Origin: Silene conica
Taxonomy: Eukaryota > Streptophyta > Magnoliopsida > Caryophyllales > Caryophyllaceae
Assembly (NCBI GenBank): GCA_029255685.2
Contig: CM055320.2
Span: 10,154,614 to 10,218,613, forward strand
Direction: 5' to 3'
Length of the DNA: 64,000 nucleotides
The notes under the pieces: model-generated
The model's input: the letters and a program-made list of their open reading frames with translations, nothing else
Told to the model about the DNA's origin: nothing
Database searches by the model: none
Translations under genes and position numbers: made by a program
Shown here: piece after piece, positions 23,602 to 35,456 of the stretch
Layout of the letters: every line of letters starts with the position of its first letter
How positions within the stretch are numbered: position 1 is the first letter of the stretch

Positions 23602-23879
23602 CTTCCTCCGTTTAAATTCAAAGCGCATATATGCTGCACAAATATTAAGAAAGATATTAAAAAAATTACTAAAAGTACGCTTAAAAGCGTGTAAGAGGTC
23701 TTTTTATTAATTTAAATATGTAATAGTTGATTAGAGGTGGTCATTCAATGACATTTTGTGTAAATAATTGGTGTTTATAAGAATATTTTAGTAATTTTTT
23801 TGGTTTTATTAGGAAAGTGATAGTTTGGATATGAATCAATTAAAATGGAATATGTGTAGGTTGGATTTGAATGAGGAAG
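23602..23879. mobile_element. Stowaway-like MITE (reverse copy of 20434 family)
   Basis: Ends CTTCCTCCGTTTAAATTC and GGATTTGAATGAGGAAG are flanked by TA. Read in reverse it aligns with 20434-20701, sharing TTTCCTAATAAARCC and CAATTATTTACACAAAATGT. Confidence 0.75.
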
Positions 23880-23902
23880 TATGACCAGAATCAATCTATA
23901 AC

Positions 23903-24075
23903 CAATGCGAACCACATACATCAGTAAACCACCGAGGGTGACAGGTTCGAAATCTATTTAGGCATGGACTCGGGCCAAGAATGCTCCACAAGATTTTGCT
24001 CTTGGAGAGGCTTGAACCCGAGTCTCCTGAGAATTTCACCCAAGTTTTAACCACTAAACTCCACTCTTGCGGGTC
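23903..24075 (-). mobile_element. SINE, truncated copy
   Basis: Minus-strand copy of the SINE at 12260-12515, with box A and box B regions preserved (GGGTTCAAGCC on the minus strand) but without the 3' tail and poly(A). It is diverged at several positions. Confidence 0.72.
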
Positions 24076-24698
24076 AGACACGAACTTTGTTAGACTCAAA
24101 ATTTAGCGTTTGAAATTCTCCATATTAATTACTTATAACATAATAACATGCACATTTCATCATCTAACCAAAAATAAACACAATAGATATGAACCGCTAT
24201 AATGGATTAGTTCAGATTAAATTTGGCATGATCAAAATCCAAACCCAATCTAAAACCAGACTAGAACATTCAGATTTGAAAGAAAATACATTTTAGTAAT
24301 CTTATCCAGAAAATTCTACTCACATACAATCCAAAATATTTTTAAATAATGCAACCCGAAATAACCCGGTCAAACTTTACAACGATACGCTCACAAGTCA
24401 CAAAGTCAGAAGGTCTAATTGACTAATTGAGTTCATCTTAAAACCTAAACGCAAGTAAAGAAAACATCGAGTGCCAAATGGCCATAGCCGTTTGAGTTCA
24501 AAAAGGTGTCCCTAAACAACGGTCACATTTGGCCCAACCCCTCCATCCCCAAACCCTCAAATATTACCGTTACTTCTACTACAAATATAACCAACAACTC
24601 CTCCATTCCACAATTCAAACTCCCAACAATCCACCAATTTCTTTACAAATTGTTAAACATCAGAAGAAATTGGCATAAACCCAGATAAATTCAACAAA
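24076..24698. other. Upstream region of the membrane-protein gene
   Basis: No other gene is seen. The last ~150 bp before the start codon are rich in CAA/TCC and free of ATG just upstream of 24699, as expected of a 5' leader. I cannot place a TATA box with confidence. Confidence 0.4.
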
Positions 24699-25253
24699 AT
24701 GGGTATCCAAATCCACAACCAAAACAGCACAATTCCACAATCCCACCCAAAAACTCACAAAATCTTCCAACTATGCAACTACATTCTCTTAGGAGCAGCT
24801 TCTAGTTGCATCTTCCTAACAATCTCCCTTCGACTTTTTCCCTCGGCCGTAGGCTTCCTCTTCATCCTCCTCCACACCATCACAATAGCCGGGGCCGTAT
24901 CAGGGTGTGTCTCCTCCAGGGGATCATCCTACAGATGGTATGCATTCCACATGGTGGCTACTGTCCTTACTGCTATCTTCCAAGGGTCTGTTTCTGTGCT
25001 CATATTCACTACGACCGACAATTTCTTGGCTGCGCTTAAGTCGTATGTGAGGGAGGACGATGCGGCCCTGATACTGAAGATGGCTGGTGGGTTGTGTGTG
25101 CTCATGTTCTGCTTGGAATGGGTTGTTATGACATTGGCATTTGTTCTTAGGTACCATGGTTTTGTTGAAGGGAGTGGTGGTGGTGGTGGTGGTGGTGGAA
25201 ATGGTGGGAAAGTGGATGATTTGAAGAATTGGCATTGGCCTTTTCAAGTTTAA
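24699..25253 (+). CDS. Conserved plant four-helix membrane protein
   Basis: One exon encodes 184 residues. ATG at 24699 starts a polar N-terminal tail of about 25 residues. Four hydrophobic segments follow, roughly 26-46, 49-69, 82-104 and 124-150. A loop has SGCVSSRGSSYRW and another has KSYVREDDAALILKMAGG. The C-terminal tail has a run of glycines (159-167) encoded by a GGT repeat, then ends in hydrophilic residues and WPFQV. From memory of plant proteomes this matches a conserved, unnamed family of small membrane proteins; no biochemical role is known to me. Location in a cell membrane is inferred from the helices alone. It ends about 510 bp before the convergent stop of the rhodanese-like gene. 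Poly-Gly length is likely variable. Confidence 0.85.
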   Translation: MGIQIHNQNSTIPQSHPKTHKIFQLCNYILLGAASSCIFLTISLRLFPSAVGFLFILLHTITIAGAVSGCVSSRGSSYRWYAFHMVATVLTAIFQGSVSVLIFTTTDNFLAALKSYVREDDAALILKMAGGLCVLMFCLEWVVMTLAFVLRYHGFVEGSGGGGGGGGNGGKVDDLKNWHWPFQV

Positions 25254-25762
25254 AATGGTGCTGCAAAACTAGCAATGATTCTTTTATTTTTTTTCGTTTA
25301 TAAATCATTAATTCATGTATTTGTTCGGGTTCGGATCTTCTAGGGTTTTCTCTATGTGGTATAGAGACATTTTTCATGTTTATGTGTGATTATATCACGA
25401 GCTATTATTCTTTAACAGTTTTACCGTTTATGTAATGCCGATTAAAATGTAGAGGATTTCAACGCTTATAATCAAATCGTGTGCAAAATGATCGACACAT
25501 ATACATTTGCAACAGTGTTTTTTTGTTCGTTTTGGTTGTGCGCTGAATCAGAAACAGTCAACAGACACCCTGAAACAGTGTAGTAGAGAGAAAACAAGAA
25601 AAAAGTAAAACTCCATGAGGGTTGATCTCTAGGGTTTTCTCAAATGTATACAATATATTTATTATTCACAAGTTAGCAAAAGTGTAGGAAGTTTACAAAT
25701 TTGGATCCTCAGCCTGGAATAGTGTAATAGAGAGATATGTTGTTAAACGGGAACCCGGAATG
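25254..25762. other. Convergent 3' region
   Basis: This lies between the stop codons of the membrane-protein gene (+) and the rhodanese-like gene (-). It holds their 3' UTRs and no further gene. Confidence 0.6.
25658..25663 (-). terminator. Possible poly(A) signal of rhodanese-like gene
   Basis: AATAAA on the minus strand, about 100 bp past the stop codon at 25763. Position and sequence fit, but plant signals are loose. Confidence 0.45.
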
Positions 25763-28700
25763 TCAAGCCTCTGATGGATCAGCATTTCCAGCCACTTGAA
25801 TGGTGGACTCTGTGACAGAATCTTGAGATCCCTCGGGTTGAGATTCGTGTTTAGCAGCAGCCTGCAATACTCGGCTTTGGACATCTGATGATGAAGGTGA
25901 GACTGGCAGCCCATTGCCGTTGGTTTCCACTTTTCCAGTTGCCCATGTTAGAGCCTGGGCTCCCATTGTCACGGGGGATAGCAACAACCTTTTAAAGAAA
26001 CACCATGACTAGAATGAGTTGTTGTTAATTATGATATGGCAAGCAGAGGTAATGTTGTTGAAAGTTTACAGGGCATACCTCACATCTTCTGTAAAGTCTT
26101 CAGAACCTTCGTATGAAGCTACTCGGCGATAAATAGTCTGATATGTCGAACAACCCGAATCACAAATCATTAAATACGAGGACATATTATAACTTTTCAC
26201 ATGGACGTTTTCAAAGTTAATGCTCCGTAATGCTCGACATTCTAATGATTTTACATCTATTCTACAGTAACGGCTTGGTGAAAAATATAACATGGAGGTA
26301 ATTTCCGATCACAGCTGTACATAAACATCCGGAATAGAGTAATGTACCTGAATGAGACCAATGACACCAATGAATTGTAGAGACTTCTCCCACTCTGAAA
26401 CCATAGATATCGATCAGTAGAATGCAATGAATTCTATTGACAGTTGGCAGCCATAGGTAAACAGTCGAACTAGTATGGTAAATAAAAACTGAAAGTTAAC
26501 CTAACCAGTACCACCAACATAGAACTTTGATAAATATTCGGAATGTTAATATGCAGTATTAATCTGGGACGAAATCAGATTATCAATTCCATGTATCTAA
26601 ATACATTTTTACTTCAGATGACGAGAGAACATACCTAATAATGCAAACACAGCTGCAATTGATCCCTGCACACAAAAAAGACGGCAATTATTTAAGAGAA
26701 TACAAAGTTGCTAATCAGCAACGAAATATATGTCCACGTTGAGATCTTAGTAATTCTCTTATTTTTGTCAACGTCATCAGACTCATCACTACATCTTACC
26801 ACTCCAAATCCCAGGAGTTGCACAGGACTGGGACTCAATTCCTCCAAGATCGCCTCAGCTTCCTGAGAAAAATTAAAGTTTCATATCGTTACTTTTAATG
26901 AAAACAGTTTATGTTAAGAAAAGGTAGAAGCGATGGAGATTCAGAAACTTCACATTTTAACTTCTAAACAGAAAAAAAGTGTGAAATAAAAAAAACTAAA
27001 ATGATAGCATAGTATCACACTACTATCACTGCCGTTTTCAAAGGGGTAAAAGCGAGTTACTTCAACTACATGAATACATTCACAAGTCAAGGAAATTAGT
27101 TTAAACTACAGAAAGTTTCTCCCTTAGATTATTAGTACCCTCTCCCGTCCGATCCTCTCTACCCCACTATGCTTTTTGAGGTCAAAGTTTCAAAACATTG
27201 ACGATGAAATATACGCTGTTTACAAGATTACCTCACTGCTTCATTTGTCATGCAGAGGGGGAGAACATTATATGTTTTACAATTTCCTCATACAATAAAC
27301 AAGCAACAAATATGAGAAAAAATGTTGGACTAGAAGCCTGAATAAAAAAAAAAGTAAATTAGTACTACCTTTGTTTACCTTTTTTATTCTTTGTGAGAGA
27401 TATTTTAATTAAAGATAAGTAAATGATTGTGACGGAGGTAGTATAAGACTAGAAGCTGAGCACTCTCCATAGTATAAAATCTCAGTTTCTGGTTCAGTCA
27501 CCATCGAGGCATAGGCTATCACGGCCTAATTTCGCTAAATGCGGCGGATAGTGTTAATATAGTAACACTATATTCAGTATGTTACAAACTACAAAGTGAC
27601 ATGCCACGTACTGAGCATGAAATCGGTAGATCCTATGCCAGCTGTCTCGTAGGAGCAAGCTATGGGGTTAGCTACCATGTGAGCAAGGTTATGGGGCTAT
27701 ACTATGGCCGACTGTCAAGGCAATGAGAACATTGGTTGAGAGAGAGAGAGAGCTTCACATTTAAGTGTGCTCATTGGTTTTCGTCTCATGTTTTGCTGAA
27801 TCAAAAAACCATGCAAGTTAACAAAACATTTGTATCTGAAACTAGAGTTGATGTAAAAGCAAAGGATAGTTACTATCCCAAAAGGGGCATTCTCATAATA
27901 ATTGAAGAATCAGAAAGTACACAAGCGCTTCAGCAAACTACCTCATTGAGAATAGAAATGACTGTCTCAGGCTTCAGCTCCTTAGCACGAAGCCCTTCTT
28001 TAACCCAAGACTGGAAACCGCCCTGGAGGACATATGGTCTCTGTCATGAAGACAAAGTATAACATTAGTGAAAAAGGAGATGCTAGAAGGAACAAGCTGA
28101 AATACAGGAAAAGAAAGCCTGTAGTGAAGTGGTATGAGCACATCAATTACCAAGCCCAACACGCGACGTATCCTATCCTTATGAGTAAGAAGGATTTTCT
28201 ATCCGCTGCCCTAGAAACCCAGAGTTTAACACAATCTCTCTAGCAACGCAAAAGGAAAATTTTGAAATACTGATAAGTTACTTAAATCTGCTAAAGATAT
28301 GAGATAACTGACCTTAACCCCAAGCTTTCTCAATGATCTTGCAATGCCTTTGGCTCGACTTCCGTCAACATCCATAACTATGACCTTGGACCGACCCTAA
28401 TGAGATAGCACAAGACTTACCATGAGATAACTAGAGAAGAAGTAAAATTTGGAACATAAGCATGAAGAAATGACAGCAAAATCAGCAGAAGAGTTGTTAG
28501 TCCTTGTTACACGAAAACATGTGAAGGGGCTTGGACTATCTTGATGGATTTAATATCCGTGATCCTCTAGTTCATCAACTCATATTTTGGTTGTTAGATT
28601 CAGATGATTGTTGCATCATAATATGAGGGTATTTGGCATTATTTGGCAATTCTAGCCTCATAAATAATGTAAAAAGGAATTTCCTCAAAAAATATTAATG

Positions 28701-31700
28701 TAAAAAGGAAACAAGAATATATTATCTTTGACTTAAAGTTTTATGCAATGGATGAATCAGCCAGGAAATAGGAAAAGATAGACGAGATTAGTAAACAAAA
28801 AATACCGACAACAAACACTGATCAAGAAAATTTTAAACTTCATATGTCAATACAAAGTTCATGGTAAACGCCCACCAGTCTATACAAAGTTCACTCCTTT
28901 TACTTCTACAGTTGCCGTGTTTGTTAAAAATATTGTTATTATTAGGAAAAGCGGCATACACTTATTAATAATTAGTACCTATTATAGGTTCTTTTTAAAG
29001 AAAAACTACTACCTATTATAACGCTTTTGTCAGATGTTGGTACCAAAAATGGATAAACTTCAGCGTGTTTTGCACAGTACATTATTTCATAAGCCAATAA
29101 AAAGGTCTTAAGTAACAGTTTAGCCTTATTAGCATGAATGATCAGACTTACACATTCCCTTAGAGTGAACTGCAATCTGTAGTCATGGTGTCTGGGTAAG
29201 AATGATACCTAGTACTTGTTTTCAAATTACAGCGAATCCAAATGCACTGCACGCAGTCGCACGCCCTCTTGCTCTTTAATAAAGTGAGTTAGACAATGAT
29301 AACAGATTTTACGTTTCAATCATCTCTCATAAAGTTAACAAAGTTCACAGAAAAGAATGTCGTGTATTTGGTAAGCTCACAGCATGGAGATATCATGATG
29401 TGGATGTTCAATTCAGCAATTGTCGGGTGACGTTCATCGAGTTAAATATAACCTCTTATCATATAAAATTGTGAAATTTCTTCTGGTTATGAAGTATGAA
29501 AGTAAGACTATGCATACTTGAACATTCTTGAGATTACGGACGACTGAAGCTATCAAAGAGTCATCAAGGTCTCTGCTACTTTTCATTAACTTCCTCAAAG
29601 AGCCATCAACCTGAGGGAACAAAATTCAAGCCATTCATCTTAAAATCCAACTATTTGAATACAAGGCTTTCACGTCAAGAATAAATTGTTGTGCTCAGAG
29701 CAATTTAAAACCACCAAAAGAAAAACGTAGCATACTCAAAGATGTTAACAAAACAAACCTCAGGCAAGGACACATCTGCATATCGAAATCGGGCTGCTCT
29801 TCTCAGATCAGGTATTCCATCTCGTTGCTTCATATCCTTCAAATGCAAAAACAATATTGGACACATTGAGAACGAAGAGAATAAAAGAAAACGTACATAT
29901 AAGCATGCCTATACACTTCAAGAAACGAAGCGGCTATCAGTTCATAATACGAAACCCAGGCAATATCATAACAAGATAACTCTATAACCAGTATTAGCAT
30001 CAACAATGGCACTATTTCACAGAAAAGGCAAGAGATTTCTATAGTAACTTGCCTCAGTCCTGACATCTATAAGAACAGCACTATCTTTCCCTTTTAAGAG
30101 TTCAAGAGCTAATTTAGGAGAAACATCTCCAGCATAGCCGCTGTAGGTTACCACCCAATATATAGTCCTGCACAAATCTGATGAGCAGCATAAATTTATC
30201 TGTAAAGTAAGTAATTACCTGCTGCTAAACATAGAAAGAGAGAAGGAATACAAAAGGACATCAATACCATAATGTGGATGCACTGCCAAGGAAAATAACA
30301 AATGGTACAACAGGATCCGAGGGATCTAAGCCTAAACTTCTCTCCAGCCCTTCAAGGGCAGAATATACCTGCAAATAACATGCATGAATTAAACAAAAAA
30401 AAGATGATAGCTGATCAGCTGATAAATAATTAAAACACGGGTTAGTGCTTGCTCCGTAAAACATTCAAATTCTGTGGTGTACATGATGCGGAATGATCAA
30501 ATAGCAGTAATGATTTTCAAGCATCAAAGAAATGAAGAAAGACCAAAGCGATGCCAGTATGTCGTGCACCATATGATCAATTTATTTTTTCTTCTAAATG
30601 GACAGAAGATAAGGAAAACTTATAAGCACAATAAGTTGGCATAATGTAAGTCCAATAAGTAGACACAATAACAACATTACCAAATGACTACAACGCCAAC
30701 AGGTAGAAATAACATGTAGAATCTATAAGCTCACAATGACATTGTACGATCATACTCAAAAAGAGTTGCAAGTATGAGTCAAAGTTACCTGTAGGAAAAC
30801 CACTGACACGGGCTTCGAAAGTTCACTGGTTTTCGCCTCGAACGAATCAAGAGTGTTCTGGAACTCTGCTGGCAGAAACCCTTTCGAAGTTTCATATGCA
30901 TAGTAAACTGACTTACTCCCCTTAACTAAAGAATCTTCAACCACAAGAATAGTTTTCCTGAGTAACCCAAGAGCAACACCACCTGCTGTACTAGTGGCCT
31001 CCTTTAGCTCACCTGGAAGCTTACTCAATCCATTACGAGTAACTTCACCCGTTTGATCAGCAGTAGAGAACACTTTGTTGGTCACTTTTTCAATTGCTTC
31101 GTTGCAATCCTTGATGATGCCGTTAATAGCTGACGTCACTTTATCCACAGAACTATTCAACGCATTTTCAACCTTACTAATTGACTCTCCTATTGATCCA
31201 TTAGCCTGAGAAGTAAGATCCTCGAAACTATTGGCAGTTTGCGATAATTTAGTAACCACAGTTGACGCTTCTGGAACATTGGTAGTTTCCTCTGCAAAGC
31301 TACTCAACACTGAAGCAGGCTCTTTACTAATAGATTCTAGAACGAACTCAGCATTATCTTCAATTGTTTTCCCTACAAACTCGTCTTCAGACACATATTT
31401 CAGATGCTCCCCGCCCAAAAAAAGCGAGTCACTTATCCTTCCTGAACTAAAATGCCATTCATTCGACAATGGGCTACTCCCTCCTACAAATTCTGTGTAA
31501 AGAGGATTCACAGCTTCTTTCTGAAGGCATGCCTCAGGAGAAATACCACTCGACCACCTTTGTACAAAAGTATCTCCTGAAATACATCTAACAGTAACAT
31601 CTAATGGCCTTTGGGACCGAGAAACATGCCGCAATCCATCATTTAACAAAATCTGCATCATCCATATAGTGGCCAAAAAAAGATCAAAACTTTATCACAT

Positions 31701-32085
31701 TCAAATATTCAATAAAGGGTTTCACTTTCATCTGTTGAGCTCTAATTCCTCTTAAAGAGCTAATGCAATGCATCATTTAACAACAATTGTTTTCCATTCA
31801 TGGACCATAATCATTTCTCAAGACATTTATAAAAAGCATGCATTAATAGTCCTCCGTCCGTTTCAATCACTTGTTTACCTTTGATTGGAATAGCGCTCAC
31901 GAGGTATATAAAAGGTAAATAAATGACTCAGAAATCGGAATTGCTCAATTCAATCCATGAAACAAATTAATCACCTAATTGATATCATTATATAAAAAGT
32001 TAAAAACACCAAAGATGAAATCTTGGACAAAATATATTACCTGTGCATGAGAAGAACAGGAAGTAGCTGAGCAAACAGGAAACAT
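25763..32085 (-). CDS. Chloroplast rhodanese-like protein (At3g59780/CAS type)
   Basis: Twelve exons (minus strand): 32041-32085, 30789-31652, 30268-30368, 30053-30167, 29759-29836, 29518-29610, 28313-28396, 27942-28022, 26800-26862, 26635-26665, 26348-26394, 26079-26137 and the last 25763-25988 (thirteen segments counting the start exon). They join to 628 codons without a break. The N-terminus MFPVCSATSCSSHAQ is Ser/Cys-rich, as in a plastid transit peptide. Residues 100-300 are helical and resemble the calcium-sensor CAS. A hydrophobic segment lies at 323-343, a rhodanese domain at about 346-470, and a second hydrophobic segment near 499-520. The rhodanese loop reads IVMDVDGSRAK, with Asp441 where active enzymes have Cys, so sulfur transfer is unlikely. 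The family is placed in chloroplast membranes. One intron uses a GC donor. Confidence 0.9.
27363..27443. repeat. 81-bp MITE in intron of rhodanese-like gene
   Basis: Ends TACTACCT and AGGTAGTA with inner arms TTTGTTTACC and AAGTAAATGA form a hairpin. It belongs to the ATCATTTGTTTACC family. Confidence 0.5.
31850..31940. repeat. MITE in intron 1 of rhodanese-like gene
   Basis: CTCCGTCCGTTTCAATCACTT and the opposite arm AAAGGTAAATAAATGACTCA form an inverted repeat of the ATCATTTGTTTACC family. Confidence 0.5.
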
Positions 32086-35000
32086 TTCAGCCTTATTCCT
32101 TCAAAATTCTTCCAAAATAAAACCAACCCAAATTCTTAATGTACCTTGTGATTAATAATAATTATGCTAAAATTAAAGTACCCATCAAAAAAATTCAAGA
32201 ATTTGGAACATTTTGAGCAAATGGGTATCTGAAATTTAGGTGAGAAATAGCAGTAGGAATTGTTTTATTAACAGTAGTTGAAAAAGACAGTGTGTTTATG
32301 CAATTGTTGTCAATGGCTGAACATCACAAGATGATGCTGCTTGAAAGCGTTTGGCCTATCAGTAGTGTTTGGTTCATCTTCTGTGGTTCTGTTTATTGGC
32401 TGCCTCACATTTTTCTGGTCCTACAAGGCAAGACATTGATGTTCGATGGATTCAAGTTATTCAGATTGCGTTATACCAGTTTTAATCTCGTGCAAATTAA
32501 ACGGGATTGTAGTTTCAAGTCCTTCGTATTATTTAGGAATAATGTTTAAATTAATGATTAGCCGTATTTAAAATTTTCGATTTGTAATATAATTTCATAT
32601 GACCGACATACTAAAAATATTGTAATATTAACAACATAGTTTATATTTAAGGTAGATTTATATAAATTTGAAATATCATAACGGAATTACAATATACAAT
32701 GATAAGTGAATGTTAATATAAATATTTATCTCAAAATTCAGAGTTGTCAATATGTCAAATTCTTTGGAGATGGTTTGAAAGCAGGTGGTTTCAACTTACC
32801 TCATTCAAAATAATGAAATATGTTGGTCCTACTCTAGAAGATCAATATAGATTTTTACCTTATCAGAAAAAAAAATATATGATTGTCCACAAAACCCGTC
32901 ACTACTCGTATTTGTGAATGTTAAATATATCTATTATGGTACTTTTCTTTTGCAATTTCAATATCCCATTTTTTATCGTGTTATTATTATTTAACTTTAC
33001 TCAAATTTTTTTCGATTGCAAAAATCCACGGCTCTTAATTATTATATTGTTTATTGTAATTATTTATTGAATATAAATTGTTATGTAATAGTTTTAGAAG
33101 GACGTTATTCAAAATTATTATATTTTATTTTTTGAGTATATAATATTAAAGTTAATGTAATACAAATAACCTAAAACTGTATTATTTTATATATTATTAT
33201 ATAATATTTAATTTCATTATAAACTGTATTTGTGTATCCATTATTTAATGTTTATGAAAGTATATCACAACTGTGACGTAATATTTCTAAAACTATGGTC
33301 ACATCGGTCAGGCATGCAATATCGAATATCAGACATTTATCGCTAGTAAATCCATCAAGGAAATTGCGGGTCCCACCTAATAGATTAAAAAAAACTTGTG
33401 TTGATGACGTGACTCAACCAGGGCTTGCTAAATGTTTATGTAATTATATAGATAAGATTCGAATTGGAGCAATATACGGTTGAGTGACTTTTGGGCTACT
33501 CTTGTTCGTATTCATTACATAAGTTTTGTAATTGGTTTATTTTGCGATCTATTTAATTTGGTAGTATAAGATTAGATCAAATACCAAACTAATGTAAATA
33601 GGTGGATCGTGGACAGGATCAATAATATATTGCGTGCTTTGGTTTGGACCACATTACACGATCTAGAGTGTAAGACGTACATTTAAAACAATGGTGTACG
33701 AACAAATATCGGTGATCATTATTCAAGTGTAGGAGTTTAGATAGCTAAATTTACATCCATTTATTGAATTATTGTAGTATTTTCCGAGTTGCATATTTTG
33801 ATGCGATTGGGTGTTGCTCAATCATAAACGAGTTTTACTCAATCATACACATAATTGACTATTATACCCCTATATTTTCACAACATTTACAATTTCATTT
33901 CTACTTCTCACCCTAACATTAACCCAACTACCTAAGAGGTGTCGTGCAACACCCTTCGCCACCGCCACCTCCCCTACGCACTGCCGACCCGTGTTTCCGG
34001 CCAGACCACAACGCAGTAGATAAGAGTGCTTTCGTCTGTAGGGTAGCATCTTTACCCATAGGATCTGCTCCTTTTCCCTTATAAGAAAAGATTCCCATCT
34101 AGGAAGGAGTTTTCTTTCGTCTTCTTTGAAGGAATTTTTTAGTCTAGGAAAGTTTACCAGGCACCTTGCTCTTCTTTATCATATATATTATATAATTGAG
34201 GTAAAGTCTAACGGGGAAGTCAACCCCGTTTTCCCCGTCTCGAGTCTATTTGCGCTTCTTGTTAACGCACCAAGACGCAACAACCACACACCATTCCTCT
34301 TTTAATTACACCTTGCTACATACCTTAATTAGGTTAAAACTGAAAACGATTTAAAGAAACCCTAATCTAATTAGTCTAAATCAATTTTTTAATTTCATAT
34401 AATATAATTGATAAAGGTAGAGATTAAAATTATTACCCGATCGATAGTTGTGTGGTTTAGGGTTTTTTCTGTGGGGGAGAGAATTAGAGAGAATTAGAGA
34501 GGAGAACTTTTTTTAGGCAGAGGGCATAGAATGGAAAAGTAATGAGAAAAAGGTATGAATGAGTAAAACTCGTATATGAATGAGCAATTACGTTTATGTT
34601 TGTGTCTATAGAATGTGAAATTGTCATGTTCTGACCTAGGCATGGACGAATAATCGGTTTGATCAACATTCAACCCTTGTCTTGAGCCCGGGTAAATCGA
34701 TACAGGCAGGCCCGACCAGCAATAGCCCACCCCCTTAACCGGCCTCACTCCTCTCCCAGTACTCTAACCGCCACAGGTTCGTACCACCTATTCGAGCTGG
34801 GTTGGGCTCACTCCTACACAGCCCACACTGCACACCCCACCAGGCCCGCAAACAATAGCTCAACCGGGTTGGTCCAAGATCACCACATGACCACATCCCA
34901 TCCTGGCCCGTCTAAGCCCACACGGCACTCACCATCAAACCGTGATGTGGACCCAGGGCTTCCCCCTAGTCCGGCCTGACCCGCCAACCCCGCCCTATGT

Positions 35001-35456
35001 CCAGGTCTGCTTGCACGGTTACACCATCCGAACTTGAGTCGAGTTCGACTCAGCTACGGCCTTACGAACCCCTTTGCAAACCAGCCCCTTAATTTCATTG
35101 TTTTGCCCACGACTGACTCTGCAAAAATAAGATCCCGGTAGCATCAACACAAGTTCAAATCACAATTTTCGCACCATTTACTTTGACATTTCAACTAACA
35201 ATAAAAAAACGGAAACCCAATTACATCATTAGATTACTCTTTCAATCTTAATACATTTTCAGGGTCTGATCTGGGCAAATGTTGTTTTCGCCGAATTAAA
35301 TTTCCATCAATTGCAGGTTATTTCTATGCTCATCGGGTAATTATTGTTCTTTCTCTAGATTATTTACGTTCTTATCAAATTGCTGCTTTTTGGGCTTAAT
35401 TAAATGCTTAATTTCTGCAGATTTCAATGAAGTTTGAGCTTGATTGGTGATACCTC
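32086..35456. promoter_or_regulatory. Divergent intergenic region between rhodanese-like gene and SAC9
   Basis: About 3.4 kb separates two start codons that point away from each other, so both promoters and 5' UTRs lie here. Sequence from 32590 to 33290 is very AT-rich. Near the SAC9 side a likely 5'-UTR intron runs from about 35336 (CATCGG/GTAATTATTG) to 35420 (TTTCTGCAG), followed by the leader and ATG at 35457. A GC-rich block is listed separately. I see no other gene; the open frame at 33295-33483 has no recognisable domain. Confidence 0.55.
34625..35012. repeat. GC-rich block, possible hAT-like insertion
   Basis: The block is rich in GCCC, CCGG and CCAC against an AT-rich background. 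It starts with GACCTAGGCATGGAC and ends with a loosely inverted ATGTCCAGGTCT, like the ends of GC-rich hAT MITEs. I could not find an 8-bp target duplication, so the call is tentative. Confidence 0.35.

Noticed and set aside
33295..33483. 62-aa frame between the divergent genes
   Set aside because: Short, with no recognisable domain. I considered a transposase fragment but no motif supports it.
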